64,000 nt of DNA from Pseudomonas putida (GCF_026625125.1 NZ_CP113097.1:1798001-1862000); one strand, 5' to 3'; numbered from the stretch's first letter, positions 39,717 through 49,209 are shown. Numbers and translations are program-made. The notes: generated by a model from the sequence alone, not told the origin.

Positions 39717-39903
39717 ATGAGATTCATACCCTGCGGACGAGGGAAAAAGACATAGGGGCTGTAAGAGATGATGGCCCCCCTACGAAATATAGTGCGCATT
39801 ATGCCCCAAGCGCAGCACTGATGCGCCACGTTCGACGGAAAAGCGCCGTTGTACTGCGGAAACTGTTAAAGTGCCGCGCGTTATTACTCAAGAGGATTGT
39901 TTC

Positions 39904-40248
39904 ATGGCTACCAACCGTTCCCGTCGTCTGCGCAAGAAGCTGTGCGTTGATGAATTCCAGGAGCTGGGTTTCGAATTGAACCTGGGTTTCAAGGAAGACC
40001 TGTCCGACGAAGCCATCGATGCCTTCCTCGACGCCTTCCTGGCAGAAGCCATGGACGCCAACGGCCTGGACTATGTCGGTGGTGATGATTTCGGCCTGGT
40101 TTGCCTGGCAGAACGTGGCTCGGTCAGCGAAGAGCAACGTGCCGCTGTCGAAGCCTGGCTCAAAGGCCGTAGCGAACTGACCTCCATCGAAGTCAGCCCG
40201 CTGCTGGACGCCTGGTACCCGGAAAAGCCGATCAACCCGGCTTCCTGA
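39904..40248 (+). CDS. yggL: YggL family 50S ribosome-binding protein (DUF469)
   Basis: A 114-residue protein with a basic N-terminus (MATNRSRRLRKKLCVDEFQE) and the YggL core (ELGFELNLGF; FLAEAMDANGLDYVGGDD). YggL homologues bind the 50S subunit; the precise role is unclear. The ATG at 39904 has AGAGGA upstream. It is divergent from dacB and convergent with the hybrid kinase. Confidence 0.9.
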   Translation: MATNRSRRLRKKLCVDEFQELGFELNLGFKEDLSDEAIDAFLDAFLAEAMDANGLDYVGGDDFGLVCLAERGSVSEEQRAAVEAWLKGRSELTSIEVSPLLDAWYPEKPINPAS

Positions 40249-40257
40249 TGCTCGGCT

Positions 40258-40286
40258 GAAGCGGCGCCCGTTCGGGCGGCCGCTTC
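40258..40286. terminator. Hairpin between convergent yggL and hybrid kinase
   Basis: GAAGCGGC-GCCCG, loop TT, CGGGC-G-GCCGCTTC: a near-perfect 13-bp stem filling the 39-base convergent gap. No T-run, but position and strength suggest a shared terminator. Confidence 0.65.
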
Positions 40287-40287
40287 A

Positions 40288-43200
40288 TCAAGGCTTGGTC
40301 AGTTCTCTGGCCAAGGCTTTCTCTACGCGGCGCATGTGCCGTGCCAAAGCCTGTCGCCGCTGTTTCAGCTGCGCTGCGGGCAACCCGTTCTGTTCCAAGG
40401 CCTCACAGGCCGCCATCAAGTGCTGCGCTTCCAGCATCCGCGCCGCGCTGAGGATCTTGTGTGCCTGCTCGGCGATGGCCTCGGGCTGGGCTTCAGGGTT
40501 CAGGCCCATGAGCGTTGCCAAGTCCTGCTGCAGGCTCATCAGCAACGCCTTGAGAAACCGCTCACGGTCGTTGGGGTTATCGCCAACGATATTGCGCAGA
40601 CCTTTGAGATCGAACGGTGCCTCCTTTGCGGGCCGCTCCCGCCGGGGGGCGATATTGGCCAGGCGTTGGCTCAAGGTGCGCAGGCTGATGGGTTTGAGCA
40701 GGCAGTCGTCCATCCCGACACTGAGGCATTTCTGCCTGACTTCGGGCTGGGCGTTGGCGGTATAGCCCAGGATAACGCAGGGAGTGCGCCCGTTCTGGCG
40801 TTCTTCGGCGCGCACAGCAGCGGCAAGCTGATAACCGTTCATGTGCGGCATGTTGCAATCGAGGACGATCACGTCGAATTGCCCTTCGCGCCATTTTTCC
40901 AGGCCTTCGCTGCCATCGCTGGCAGTGGCCTGGCTCAGGCCAAGGTAGCCCAGCTGTTGCGCCATCAGCATCAGGTTGGCCGGGTGGTCGTCGATCACCA
41001 GCACCTTCAGCCGGGCATCGGGGACGTCCATGTCATCGGCTTCCAGCACCTGCGGCGGCAGAGCGTCTACACGTTGCAGCGGGACGCTGAAGCGAACCTG
41101 CGTGCCGAAATCCGGCACGCTCTTGATGCTCAGGCTCGCGCCCATCATTTCGCACAGGCTACGGCAGATGGCCAGGCCCAGGCCGGTGCCGGCGCGAGCG
41201 CCCTGGCTGTGTGGGTTGGCCTGAACGAAGGGATTGAACAGCCGTTGCAAGTCATCGTCGTGAATGCCGATGCCGGTGTCACGCACTTCCAGCTCCAGGC
41301 TCGGAGGCACTGAGGGGGCTTCTTCATGCAGGCTGAGGCTGATGCGCACCTGACCCTGCCCGGTGAACTTGATGGCATTGCTGATCAGGTTGGACAGGAT
41401 CTGCTTGAAGCGTAAGGGGTCGAGCAGGACGTGGCAGCGGGCGCTGGGGTCGATCTCGACGTCGAAGGCCAGGCCTTTTTGCCGTGCCTGGCCATCGAAC
41501 ACGCGGCTCACCGATTCGACCAGCGCCGCAAGGTCGACCGGCTCGGGTGCAAGGGACAGGTGGCCAGACTCGATACGCACGATATCCAGGATGTCACCGA
41601 TCAGGCCCAGCAGGTCCTTGGCCGAATGGTGGGCGACTTCCAGGGAGGTGCGATCGATCTGCCCTTGATGAGCACGCTTGACCGCCAGTTCGAGCATGCC
41701 GATGACCGCGTTCATCGGGGTGCGGATCTCATGGCTGATGGTAGCCAGGAAGGTACTTTTGGCGCGGTTGGCATCATCAGCCAATTGCTTGGCCTCGCGC
41801 AGCTCCTGCACCAGCTTGCGCCGCTCGCTGATGTCGATCCAGCCACCGATGATACCCTGGACCTCACCGAGTGAATCACGGTACGGCAGGATCCAGTGGT
41901 AGATGGTGATTTCGCGATCCTTGAGCCGCAAGGGGCGGTCGATGATCAACGGAACGCCGGCGGCCATCACCTGCAGATAGTCGGCATGGATCTGGCGAGT
42001 GCTGTCCGACCCTGCGAACAGGCTGTCCTCCAGGCGCTTGCCGATGACCTCTTCGTGGGTCGCCTGCACCGCTTCCAGGTAACTGGCATTGCAGCTTTGC
42101 AAACAGCCCGCTCTGTCCCTTACGTACATGGGGTGCGGGGTGCCGTTGAGCAGTGCGCCCATGAACTCCAGTTGATCGCTCAGGGCGCGTTCGGCGTGCT
42201 GGCGCTGTTTGATCTGGCGGCGCAACCGGGCGTTCCACAGCAGCGCGGCCAACAGCAGCACAGCGGTCCCCAGCAACACTTGCATGGCAAGGCGCTTGAA
42301 ACCCAGCCAGTTGCTGTCGTCATGCTGGCTGTAGCCACTCCAGCGGTTGTTGATCACCCCCAGCTCTTCCGGCGAAATACTCAGCAGCGCCTTGTCCAGG
42401 ATCGATGCCAATTCTGTTTCCTGTGCGGAGGTGGCCATGGCGAAGCTCGCAGGCTCGGTACCGACCGTGCTGCGGATCACCAGTTTGGCGTTACCTGCCA
42501 CGGCATGATTGGCATCGATCAAGGTCGTGATGACGGCATCGACTGCACCACTGCTCAGCAGTGCCATGGAATAGTAGGGGCTCTCGGTCTCGATCCAGCC
42601 GGTCTGCGGGTATCGGGTTGTCAGCAGTTCGGACATTTCGCTGTAGCGGGTGATGGCGATGCGCCGACCCTGCAAGTGTTCCAGTGAGGTGTACTGGGGC
42701 GTTTCGGTGCGCGTCACCAGCACATAGGTGCTTTCCAGGTACGGCCGGCTGAGCTGCAAGTGCTCCTCGCTCATGTCATCCACGGCAAGCGCTGCGATCA
42801 TGTTCACGCGCCCGTCCTCGAGTCGGGCGATCATCTCAGCGATGCCGTTGGCGCGTTGCACTTCGAAGCGCAGGCCTGTACGCAGGCGGATCAGGTCCAG
42901 CAGGTCGGCGGTGATCCCGCGGAAATGGCCATTGCCGTCGAAATACGACAGCGGTGCAGCCGTTTCGTCGATAGCCACCTGCATCACAGGGTGGCGGCGC
43001 AACCACTGCTCTTCTTCGGCCGTGAGCTGCAGTTTGCGCTCGCTCAGCAGCAGGTCGCTGCCGGCACTCCAGCGTTTGAAGATGCTGGCGCGCACGGCAG
43101 CTGGCTGGCGATCCAGGGCCAGGTTCACCAGATCCTTGAGAATGGTATCTTGCGCACGCATCGCAAAACTGAAGCCGACGCTTTCATGTTTGCCGAAGCT

Positions 43201-43890
43201 GGCCATGCGCAGGCGCGGCAGGTGGCCGCGGTTGAGCTGATAGTGCGTGGAGATGGTATCGCCGATGAACACGTCAGCCTGCCCGAACGCTACGGCATTG
43301 AGGGCTTGGGAAGATGAACCGAAGGCCAGCAGTTCTGCTTTGGGATAGACAGTGCTGACTTCTTCTCGGGGCAGATAGTGATACAGCATGCCCAGGCGCA
43401 TCCCCGCCATGCCCGGGTTGAGTGTGCGGCGTTCGTCTTCGCGGGTCACCAGCACTGGCTGGTCCACGGCATAAGGGTCCGAAAGCGCCAGGCCATCGCT
43501 CGCTGCTTCATAGCCATTGGCGCTGCCGAGCAGGTCGATCTCACCTTTCTTGAGCGCCTCTACCGCAGCTTGCCGGTTGGGGTAGCGCAGCACTCGAATC
43601 GGCACTTGCAGGACCTTGCCGATCAGGCTGGCATATTCGGCGGTAAGGCCTTGATAGTCGCGGCCGCCACTGGTTATGTCGAACGGCGGATAGTCGGGTG
43701 CAGACGTGCCCAGCTTCAGGTATTGGCGGGCCATCAGCCATTCCCGCTGTTGCGCGGTCAGTTGTGGGGTGACCGGTGGGGCCGAGGAGCGGGAAAGCAG
43801 GGAATACGGCACCGCCTCAAGCTGAGAAGCCTGCGCTGCGCAGCAGGCCAATGGCAGTGCAAGGGCCAGCCAGGCAAGAAGTCGCGCCAT
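40288..43890 (-). CDS. BvgS-like hybrid sensor histidine kinase
   Basis: A 1200-residue membrane phosphorelay sensor. Signal/anchor at 1-21, two tandem periplasmic Venus-flytrap (SBP_bac_3) domains (about 55-275 and 290-525), a transmembrane helix (about 537-555), PAS (about 575-690), HisKA with SHEIRTPMN (His720), HATPase with NAIKF and GTGLGLAICRSL, a receiver with VIVLDCNMPHMNG (Asp1011), and an Hpt domain with AEQAHKIL (His1144). This is the BvgS/EvgS layout. The cognate LuxR-type regulator lies eight bases upstream in the same operon. Ligand unknown. Confidence 0.92.
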   Translation of the reverse strand: MARLLAWLALALPLACCAAQASQLEAVPYSLLSRSSAPPVTPQLTAQQREWLMARQYLKLGTSAPDYPPFDITSGGRDYQGLTAEYASLIGKVLQVPIRVLRYPNRQAAVEALKKGEIDLLGSANGYEAASDGLALSDPYAVDQPVLVTREDERRTLNPGMAGMRLGMLYHYLPREEVSTVYPKAELLAFGSSSQALNAVAFGQADVFIGDTISTHYQLNRGHLPRLRMASFGKHESVGFSFAMRAQDTILKDLVNLALDRQPAAVRASIFKRWSAGSDLLLSERKLQLTAEEEQWLRRHPVMQVAIDETAAPLSYFDGNGHFRGITADLLDLIRLRTGLRFEVQRANGIAEMIARLEDGRVNMIAALAVDDMSEEHLQLSRPYLESTYVLVTRTETPQYTSLEHLQGRRIAITRYSEMSELLTTRYPQTGWIETESPYYSMALLSSGAVDAVITTLIDANHAVAGNAKLVIRSTVGTEPASFAMATSAQETELASILDKALLSISPEELGVINNRWSGYSQHDDSNWLGFKRLAMQVLLGTAVLLLAALLWNARLRRQIKQRQHAERALSDQLEFMGALLNGTPHPMYVRDRAGCLQSCNASYLEAVQATHEEVIGKRLEDSLFAGSDSTRQIHADYLQVMAAGVPLIIDRPLRLKDREITIYHWILPYRDSLGEVQGIIGGWIDISERRKLVQELREAKQLADDANRAKSTFLATISHEIRTPMNAVIGMLELAVKRAHQGQIDRTSLEVAHHSAKDLLGLIGDILDIVRIESGHLSLAPEPVDLAALVESVSRVFDGQARQKGLAFDVEIDPSARCHVLLDPLRFKQILSNLISNAIKFTGQGQVRISLSLHEEAPSVPPSLELEVRDTGIGIHDDDLQRLFNPFVQANPHSQGARAGTGLGLAICRSLCEMMGASLSIKSVPDFGTQVRFSVPLQRVDALPPQVLEADDMDVPDARLKVLVIDDHPANLMLMAQQLGYLGLSQATASDGSEGLEKWREGQFDVIVLDCNMPHMNGYQLAAAVRAEERQNGRTPCVILGYTANAQPEVRQKCLSVGMDDCLLKPISLRTLSQRLANIAPRRERPAKEAPFDLKGLRNIVGDNPNDRERFLKALLMSLQQDLATLMGLNPEAQPEAIAEQAHKILSAARMLEAQHLMAACEALEQNGLPAAQLKQRRQALARHMRRVEKALARELTKP

Positions 43891-43898
43891 GTGACACC

Positions 43899-44519
43899 TC
43901 AGACCAGCGCGTTGCGTTTGGCCATTTCAATAAGGTCGACCAAGGTGTCGACCTGGAGTTTCTGCATCAGGCGCTTCTTGTAGGTGCTGACGGTCTTGTT
44001 GCTCAGAAACATGCCTTTGGCAATTTCCTTGTTGCTGCGCCCTTGGGCGAAAAGTTGCAGCACCATAAGTTCACGATCATTGACCTGGCGGAAAAGCCGC
44101 AAATCGGTATCCGCTGTTTCGTGGTCGATGTGGATGGCCTGGCTGGGGAAATAGTTGTATCCGGCAAGTACCGCCTTGATAGCGCTGAGCAACTCGCTCA
44201 GGTCTTCCTGCTTGCACACATAGCCTGCTGCACCCGAGTGCATGCAGCGTATGGCGAACAGCGCGGGCGATTGCGCGGTGAGGACCAGCACCTTCAGCGG
44301 CAACGCCATGGCCTGAAAGCGCGAAAGGACCTCCAGGCCGTCTAGCTTGGGGATGCTGATATCCAGAATCACCAGGTCGGGCAGCGTTTCGCGGATCATC
44401 TGCATGGCGTCCACGCCATTGTCCGACTCGCCGACGACTTTGTAGTTCTGGTTTTCAAGCAGCATACGGACAGCCAGGCGGATGACGGGGTGGTCATCGA
44501 CAATAAATACGGAGTGCAT
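43899..44519 (-). CDS. BvgA/EvgA-like LuxR-family response regulator
   Basis: 206 residues. The receiver starts MHSVFIVDDHPVIRLAVRML and is phosphorylated at Asp53 (DLVILDISIPKLDG). A GerE/LuxR helix-turn-helix follows (LFAQGRSNKEIAKGMFLSNK then TVSTYKKRLMQKL). The ATG at 44517-44519 has GGGAAG six bases before it; a longer open frame upstream is unconserved. First gene of an operon with the BvgS-like kinase. Targets unknown. Confidence 0.92.
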   Translation of the reverse strand: MHSVFIVDDHPVIRLAVRMLLENQNYKVVGESDNGVDAMQMIRETLPDLVILDISIPKLDGLEVLSRFQAMALPLKVLVLTAQSPALFAIRCMHSGAAGYVCKQEDLSELLSAIKAVLAGYNYFPSQAIHIDHETADTDLRLFRQVNDRELMVLQLFAQGRSNKEIAKGMFLSNKTVSTYKKRLMQKLQVDTLVDLIEMAKRNALV

Positions 44520-44558
44520 GTTCAACTTCCCTACGGCGGATGACGGGGCAGGGGGCAC

Positions 44559-44755
44559 CTTAACCCAGTTGCATCTGACATGGGGTGTGAAGTGGGGCGA
44601 TTAAACGTATATGGGAAATGGCTTACAGTGGAAAGCAATTTGAGCTACGAAGCGTAAGAGTTTGATTCAGTGTCAAAGGTCCATTGGTAACTTTTTATTT
44701 GGAGATACTCTTTCTGTTTAACAGTTGACGATATTTGTAGGAAATATCCTTCAAT
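44559..44755. promoter_or_regulatory. AT-rich region with a 7+7 palindrome upstream of the BvgA-like gene
   Basis: Clearly lower in GC than its surroundings (for example 44630-44760). It includes GATATTT (44730-44736), spacer GTAGG and AAATATC (44742-44748). Such AT-rich promoters are typical targets of MvaT/TurA xenogeneic silencers or of autoregulation; neither is proven here. Confidence 0.4.
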
Positions 44756-44786
44756 AAAAGGGGCCGCATGCGTAAAGGCATGCGGC
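44756..44786 (-). terminator. Intrinsic terminator after dgt
   Basis: GCCGCATGC (44763-44771) and GCATGCGGC (44778-44786) pair. On the minus strand the stem is followed by CCCC and TTTT, eleven bases past the dgt stop. Confidence 0.75.
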
Positions 44787-44797
44787 AGCACCCAGGT

Positions 44798-46129
44798 TCA
44801 GGTCGGGCTGGAGCGGCCGGTCATCTCGCGGGCCATCTCGCTGGCATAGCTGTCGGTCATGCCGGCGATGAAATCGATCATGCGCAGGTAGGCTTTGTGC
44901 AGAGAATCATGCGGGTGGGGGGCATTGTTACCAATCAGATCCAGTACGCGGCGGCTCTTGAAGGACGGCGTGCGCCCGCCATGCTGCTCCAGGGCGGCAG
45001 CACAGAAGGTGTTGAGGAGGATTTCCAGGGTGGTGTAGGCACCGATTTCGTGCAGCGTTTTACGCTTGTCCTGGAATATCTTGTTGCGTGCCATGTCCTT
45101 GGCCTGAAGCACGCAGCGCTTGGCCGGGCCATGCATGTGCTCGACCAGGTCGCCGCTCAATTGCCCGGCAAGCAAGGCCTGCTGTTGCTCGACGAAAGCG
45201 CTCGCAGCGGCGTTGGTCAGGTGCTCGATGGCCTTGCCACGCAAGATCGCCAGCTTGCGTCGCCGCGAATCTGCAGGGCCAAGCTGGCGATAGGTTTCTG
45301 GCAAGTCATCGCCGACCAGGTCCAGCAACAGTGCTTCCACTTCGGCGTACTGCAGCAGCTCCATCTCCAGGCCATCTTCCAGGTCGATCAGGCCGTAGCA
45401 GATGTCATCGGCTGCCTCCATGAGATAGACCAGCGGATGGCGCGCCCAGCGTTGCTCCTCCAGTAAGGGCAGGCCGAGCTTCTGGGCGATCTGTTCTAGC
45501 AGCGGCAGTTCGCTTTGGTAGCAGCCGAACTTGTGCTTCTTGTACCCCAGGGCATCGGCATGCCGGGCGGTCCAGGGGTATTTCAGATAAGTACCCAGGG
45601 TGGCGTAGGTCAGGCGGGTACCGCCGTCGAACTGGTGATACTCAAGCTGGGTGAGCACGCGAAAGCCTTGGGCATTGCCTTCGAAGTTGAGGAAGTCGCC
45701 GCGCTCGTCATCCGTCATGTCATCCAGCCAGCCGCGCCCTGCAGCCTGCTGGAACCAATGGCGGATGGCATCTTCGCCTGAATGGCCGAACGGTGGGTTG
45801 CCGATGTCGTGGGCCAGGCAGGCGGACTGCACGATCATGCCCAGATCACTGGGTTCGCACCAGTCTGGCAGGCTGCCCCGTAACGTTTCGCCGACGCGCA
45901 TGCCCAGTGAGCGCCCTACACAGCTAACCTCGAGGGAATGGGTCAGGCGTGTGTGAATGTGGTCGTTGCTGGAAACCGGGTGAACCTGGGTCTTGCGCCC
46001 CAGGCGGCGAAACGCGCCTGAGAAGATGATCCGGTCGTGGTCCTTGTGGAAGGGGCTACGCCCCAGTTCCTCAGGGCTGTACAGGGCTTTGCCCAGGCGC
46101 TCGCGGGTGAGCAGGGTATGCCAGTCCAA
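44798..46129 (-). CDS. dgt: Deoxyguanosinetriphosphate triphosphohydrolase-like protein
   Basis: A 443-residue HD-domain hydrolase that removes triphosphate from dNTPs. The metal-binding motifs H...HD...D are visible in [16 protein letters not shown] and [18 protein letters not shown]. An N-terminal [12 protein letters not shown] is also typical. Related enzymes control dNTP pools and can restrict phages. The start is ATG 46127-46129. It is monocistronic, with a terminator downstream. Confidence 0.92.
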   Translation of the reverse strand: MDWHTLLTRERLGKALYSPEELGRSPFHKDHDRIIFSGAFRRLGRKTQVHPVSSNDHIHTRLTHSLEVSCVGRSLGMRVGETLRGSLPDWCEPSDLGMIVQSACLAHDIGNPPFGHSGEDAIRHWFQQAAGRGWLDDMTDDERGDFLNFEGNAQGFRVLTQLEYHQFDGGTRLTYATLGTYLKYPWTARHADALGYKKHKFGCYQSELPLLEQIAQKLGLPLLEEQRWARHPLVYLMEAADDICYGLIDLEDGLEMELLQYAEVEALLLDLVGDDLPETYRQLGPADSRRRKLAILRGKAIEHLTNAAASAFVEQQQALLAGQLSGDLVEHMHGPAKRCVLQAKDMARNKIFQDKRKTLHEIGAYTTLEILLNTFCAAALEQHGGRTPSFKSRRVLDLIGNNAPHPHDSLHKAYLRMIDFIAGMTDSYASEMAREMTGRSSPT

Positions 46130-46228
46130 GGCTCGCTCTCCTGTAGGTCGAATGGCGTAGCTTCCGGTGTCGCGCGGGGCTGTGCAAGCGGAAAATCGCT
46201 ACCGGCCTTATCGTCGGCAAGTCGTCGC

Positions 46229-46271
46229 TCACAGGTGCGAGCCACGCTGCAAACGCGTGGGTCACCTGTGA
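46229..46271. terminator. Strong two-part hairpin between yqjK-like gene and dgt
   Basis: TCACAGGTG (46229-46237) pairs with CACCTGTGA (46263-46271); inside it CCACGC (46242-46247) pairs with GCGTGG (46255-46260). It lies 21 bases past the stop of the yqjDEK operon. There is no T-run. Confidence 0.5.
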
Positions 46272-46291
46272 TTGACGGCTCTGGTGGTGGC

Positions 46292-46621
46292 TCAGGAGCG
46301 CCGTGGGCCTTGCAGATACAGCTTCACCAGCGGCAGCAGGGTAGTGCCCAGGCGCACCAGCCGCGATAGGTTGCCGCTGCGCACCCCTTTACCGGTCAGA
46401 AAGCCCAGCGCCACCACCGCACCAATGCCCCATAGAGGGGCGTGCTTGATGCCCAGGCCATCATGCAGTGAGCCGCCCATGCCGCGCAGGCGGTGCAGTG
46501 GCTGCAGCATTTGCCCGGACTCCTGGCGGATTTGCTGGCGGTGCATCTCCATGCGCAGGCGCAGCAGGGCTTTGCGCAGCTCTCGTGGGTTACGTGTATT
46601 GGGTAGTTCAGGCAGGCTCAT
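46292..46621 (-). CDS. YqjK-like small membrane-associated protein
   Basis: 109 residues. The basic N-terminal half (RNPRELRKALLRLRMEMHRQ) is followed by a hydrophobic segment (APLWGIGAVVALGFLTG) and a Leu-rich tail. Its place as third gene after yqjD and yqjE fits a YqjK-type protein, but direct similarity is weak by eye. The ATG overlaps the yqjE stop as ATGA. Confidence 0.6.
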   Translation of the reverse strand: MSLPELPNTRNPRELRKALLRLRMEMHRQQIRQESGQMLQPLHRLRGMGGSLHDGLGIKHAPLWGIGAVVALGFLTGKGVRSGNLSRLVRLGTTLLPLVKLYLQGPRRS

Positions 46622-46992
46622 GGCAGCAGACGCTCCCGATCCTTGGCAAGTTCTTCGAGGGTGGCGCCAAACGGCGAAGACTCGTCGAACACCGCGGCTT
46701 TCAAGCGGAGGCCGCAATACAGCGCAGCCACACCATAAAACACACACAGGCCGATTATCCCGGCCAGGCGGTAGCTGTCCCACAGCAACACCAGCAGCAG
46801 GCCTGACAGGGCTGTCAGCAGCAGCAGGGCGAACACCAGCGCCAGGCCGGCGAACAGCAACAGGCTCAGGGTGCGTCCTTTCTGCTCCTGCAGTTCGATA
46901 CCGAACAGTTCGATATGGCTATGCAGCAGCCCCAGTATCGCGGCGCCCAGGCGCCTGCCCGAAGCGCCGGTGCCAATGGCGTCATTGTCCAT
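46618..46992 (-). CDS. yqjE: YqjE family phage-holin-like membrane protein
   Basis: 124 residues with two hydrophobic segments (about 44-72 and 74-95: LLLFAGLALVFALLLLTALS; LAGIIGLCVFYGVAALYCG) following ELFGIELQEQKGR, the pattern of the YqjE/holin-X superfamily. It sits between yqjD and the yqjK-like gene in one operon. Likely inner membrane; function unknown. Confidence 0.82.
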   Translation of the reverse strand: MDNDAIGTGASGRRLGAAILGLLHSHIELFGIELQEQKGRTLSLLLFAGLALVFALLLLTALSGLLLVLLWDSYRLAGIIGLCVFYGVAALYCGLRLKAAVFDESSPFGATLEELAKDRERLLP

Positions 46993-47001
46993 GGAAGCTC
47001 C

Positions 47002-47316
47002 TTAACGCCGATTGGCCAACAGGCCAATCAGCAGGCCGACACCTGCGGCAATGCCGATGGCCTGCCAAGGGTTTTCCTGTACGTAGTGCTCGGCACTGCC
47101 CAAGGCCGCCTGGCCCCGCTCACGTACCGACTCCTGGGTCAGTTGCAAGGTTTCTCGGGCCTGGGTAAGGCGCTCGTGAATCTGCTCACGCAGCTCATCG
47201 GCCTGGTCGCCCGCCAGATTGGCGGTGTCGGCCAGGAGCTTCTCTGTGTCACGGACCAAAGCCTGAAAGTCCGCCATCAATATCTCTTGTGCAGTCTTTG
47301 CCGATTTGCTGGCCAT
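47002..47316 (-). CDS. yqjD: DUF883 protein, YqjD/ElaB family (ribosome anchor)
   Basis: A 104-residue protein: a helical N-terminus (FQALVRDTEKLLADTANLAG) and a C-terminal membrane helix with the family signature (ENPWQAIGIAAGVGLLIGLL, ending in ANRR). E. coli YqjD and ElaB tether ribosomes to the inner membrane in stationary phase. First gene of the yqjDEK-like operon. Confidence 0.9.
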   Translation of the reverse strand: MASKSAKTAQEILMADFQALVRDTEKLLADTANLAGDQADELREQIHERLTQARETLQLTQESVRERGQAALGSAEHYVQENPWQAIGIAAGVGLLIGLLANRR

Positions 47317-47630
47317 GGTGCTCTCCCTGTGTCGATATGTAGGTCATTCGAGTTTCGCTGAGCGCTGAAGGTTCACTTCCGTTGCTGGTATGGGCCTTGC
47401 TAAAGAAGATTGCCACAACGCGGGGCGTAAACCGCAGCGGTGCGCCGATAAAGGGCAACGACCCCGGCATATACCGATAAACCTTAACCCAATCCACGAC
47501 AAACCCAAGAAAAACCACGCAGGCTTCGCTCGGTTCACCGTACCCGGGCAGTGGGCTGGCACCGATCCGGTGCATGGATGCAGGTTCTTGAACTGTCCTG
47601 GTGCCTTTTTTCAGTCAGGTCTGCCTTTTC
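47317..47630. other. Divergent intergenic region between yqjD and the ammonium transporter
   Basis: 314 bases with no supported gene. I looked for sigma-54 elements because of the transporter. A TGGCAC near 47554 has no GC at ten-base spacing, so I do not call one. No notable repeat or hairpin. Confidence 0.5.
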
Positions 47631-48839
47631 ATGGACAACATGCACAGCGCCATGGACACCCTGGTCCACGGTTCCAATACACTTTTCATCCTCATGGGCG
47701 CCATTCTGGTGCTTGCCATGCACGCGGGCTTCGCGTTTCTCGAAGTGGGCACCGTGCGCCACAAGAACCAGGTCAATGCCTTGTCGAAGATACTCAGCGA
47801 TTTCGCCATCTCGGCGCTGGTGTACTTCTTCATCGGTTACTGGGTTGCCTATGGTGCGAGTTTTCTGGCCCCGGCATCCCAACTGGCCGCCGACCACGGC
47901 TATGCGCTGGTCAAGTGCTTTTTCCTGCTGACGTTCGCAGCAGCCATACCGGCGATCATCTCCGGGGGCATCGCCGAGCGTGCGCGGTTCGTGCCTCAGC
48001 TGTGTGCCACAGCGTTGATCGTAGCCTTCATTTACCCGTTCTTCGAGGGCGTGGTATGGAATGGCAACTTCGGTGCTCAGGCATGGCTGCAGGCGCGCTT
48101 CGGTGCGCCGTTCCATGATTTCGCAGGGTCGGTGGTGGTGCATGCGATGGGCGGCTGGCTGGCACTGGTGGCAGTGCTGCTGCTTGGGGCTCGGCGGGGG
48201 CGGTACCGTGAGGGTCGGCTGGTGGCCTTCGCGCCATCGAGCATTCCGTTCCTGGCACTGGGCTCGTGGATCCTGATCATCGGCTGGTTCGGCTTCAATG
48301 TCATGAGCGCGCAGACCTTGCAAGGCGTCAGTGGCCTGGTGGCGATCAATTCGCTGATGGCCATGGTCGGCGGCACCCTGGCAGCCTTGTTGGCCGGGCG
48401 CAACGACCCGGGTTTCCTGCACAACGGGCCGCTGGCTGGGCTGGTGGCGATCTGTGCAGGTTCGGACCTGATGCATCCGCTCGGTGCGCTGGCTACTGGC
48501 CTAGTGGCGGGCGTGTTGTTCGTGTGGAGCTTCACTGCCGCGCAAAACCGCTGGAAGATCGACGACGTACTGGGCGTATGGCCTTTGCACGGGCTGTGCG
48601 GCGTATGGGGCGGGATCGCCTGTGGCATCTTCGGGCAGGCGAGCGTAGGCGGTATGGGCGGCGTCAGCCTGATCAGCCAGTTGATCGGGAGCCTGTCAGG
48701 GGTGCTGATCGCGCTGCTTGGCGGCTTTGTGGTGTACGGGCTGATCCGTGCGGTCCTCGGCCTGCGCCTGAGCCATGAGCAGGAGTTCCAGGGCGCCGAC
48801 CTGTCGCTGCACCGCATCGGTGCCACCAGCCAGGATTGA
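47631..48839 (+). CDS. amt: Ammonium transporter, Amt family
   Basis: 402 residues, eleven predicted transmembrane helices. The conserved pore histidines are seen in VVVHAMGGW and WPLHGLCGVWGG; IISGGIAERARF and VWNGNFGAQAW are Amt signatures. There is no glnK beside it, unlike the usual glnK-amtB pair, and the sequence differs from standard AmtB, so it is a second, stand-alone Amt. I use ATG 47631 (MDNMHSAMDTLVHGSNTLFI); ten earlier in-frame codons are unconserved. Confidence 0.88.
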   Translation: MDNMHSAMDTLVHGSNTLFILMGAILVLAMHAGFAFLEVGTVRHKNQVNALSKILSDFAISALVYFFIGYWVAYGASFLAPASQLAADHGYALVKCFFLLTFAAAIPAIISGGIAERARFVPQLCATALIVAFIYPFFEGVVWNGNFGAQAWLQARFGAPFHDFAGSVVVHAMGGWLALVAVLLLGARRGRYREGRLVAFAPSSIPFLALGSWILIIGWFGFNVMSAQTLQGVSGLVAINSLMAMVGGTLAALLAGRNDPGFLHNGPLAGLVAICAGSDLMHPLGALATGLVAGVLFVWSFTAAQNRWKIDDVLGVWPLHGLCGVWGGIACGIFGQASVGGMGGVSLISQLIGSLSGVLIALLGGFVVYGLIRAVLGLRLSHEQEFQGADLSLHRIGATSQD

Positions 48840-48912
48840 GCGAGCCAGGTGCACATGGGGCGGTAGCGACCTAGAATAGGCTTCTCATCCACGCCAAACC
48901 GGGTCCCGCCCC

Positions 48913-49152
48913 ATGCTGCCTGAATGCCAACTCTTCGGCACCGTCGGGTGCCACTTGTGCGAAGTGGCCGAATCGGTGCTCATGCCGTTCGTCGATCATG
49001 GTCTGCTGGTCGAGCTGGTCGATATCGCCGACAGCGAGGCGCTGTTCGAGCGCTACGGGCTGATCATTCCCGTATTGCGTCGTTGCGATACGTCGGCGGA
49101 GCTGCACTGGCCGTTCGATCCTGAACAGGTCGTGGCCTTCCTCGCGCAATGA
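48913..49152 (+). CDS. Glutaredoxin-like protein (DUF836)
   Basis: A 79-residue thioredoxin-fold protein. It begins MLPECQLFGTVGCHLCEVAE, so the redox motif is CHLC at about 13-16; GLIIPVLRRC supplies the cis-proline region. Small DUF836 proteins of this kind are common but uncharacterised. Probably cytoplasmic. Confidence 0.82.
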   Translation: MLPECQLFGTVGCHLCEVAESVLMPFVDHGLLVELVDIADSEALFERYGLIIPVLRRCDTSAELHWPFDPEQVVAFLAQ

Positions 49153-49209
49153 TGGCGGCAGGGGAAGCATCGCCTGCCTGCATGCGCTGAGCTGTTGCTC
49201 GAAGATGCC

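Noticed and set aside
47317..47630. Sigma-54 promoter before the ammonium transporter
   Set aside because: TGGCAC near 47554 lacks a GC at the required ten-base distance.
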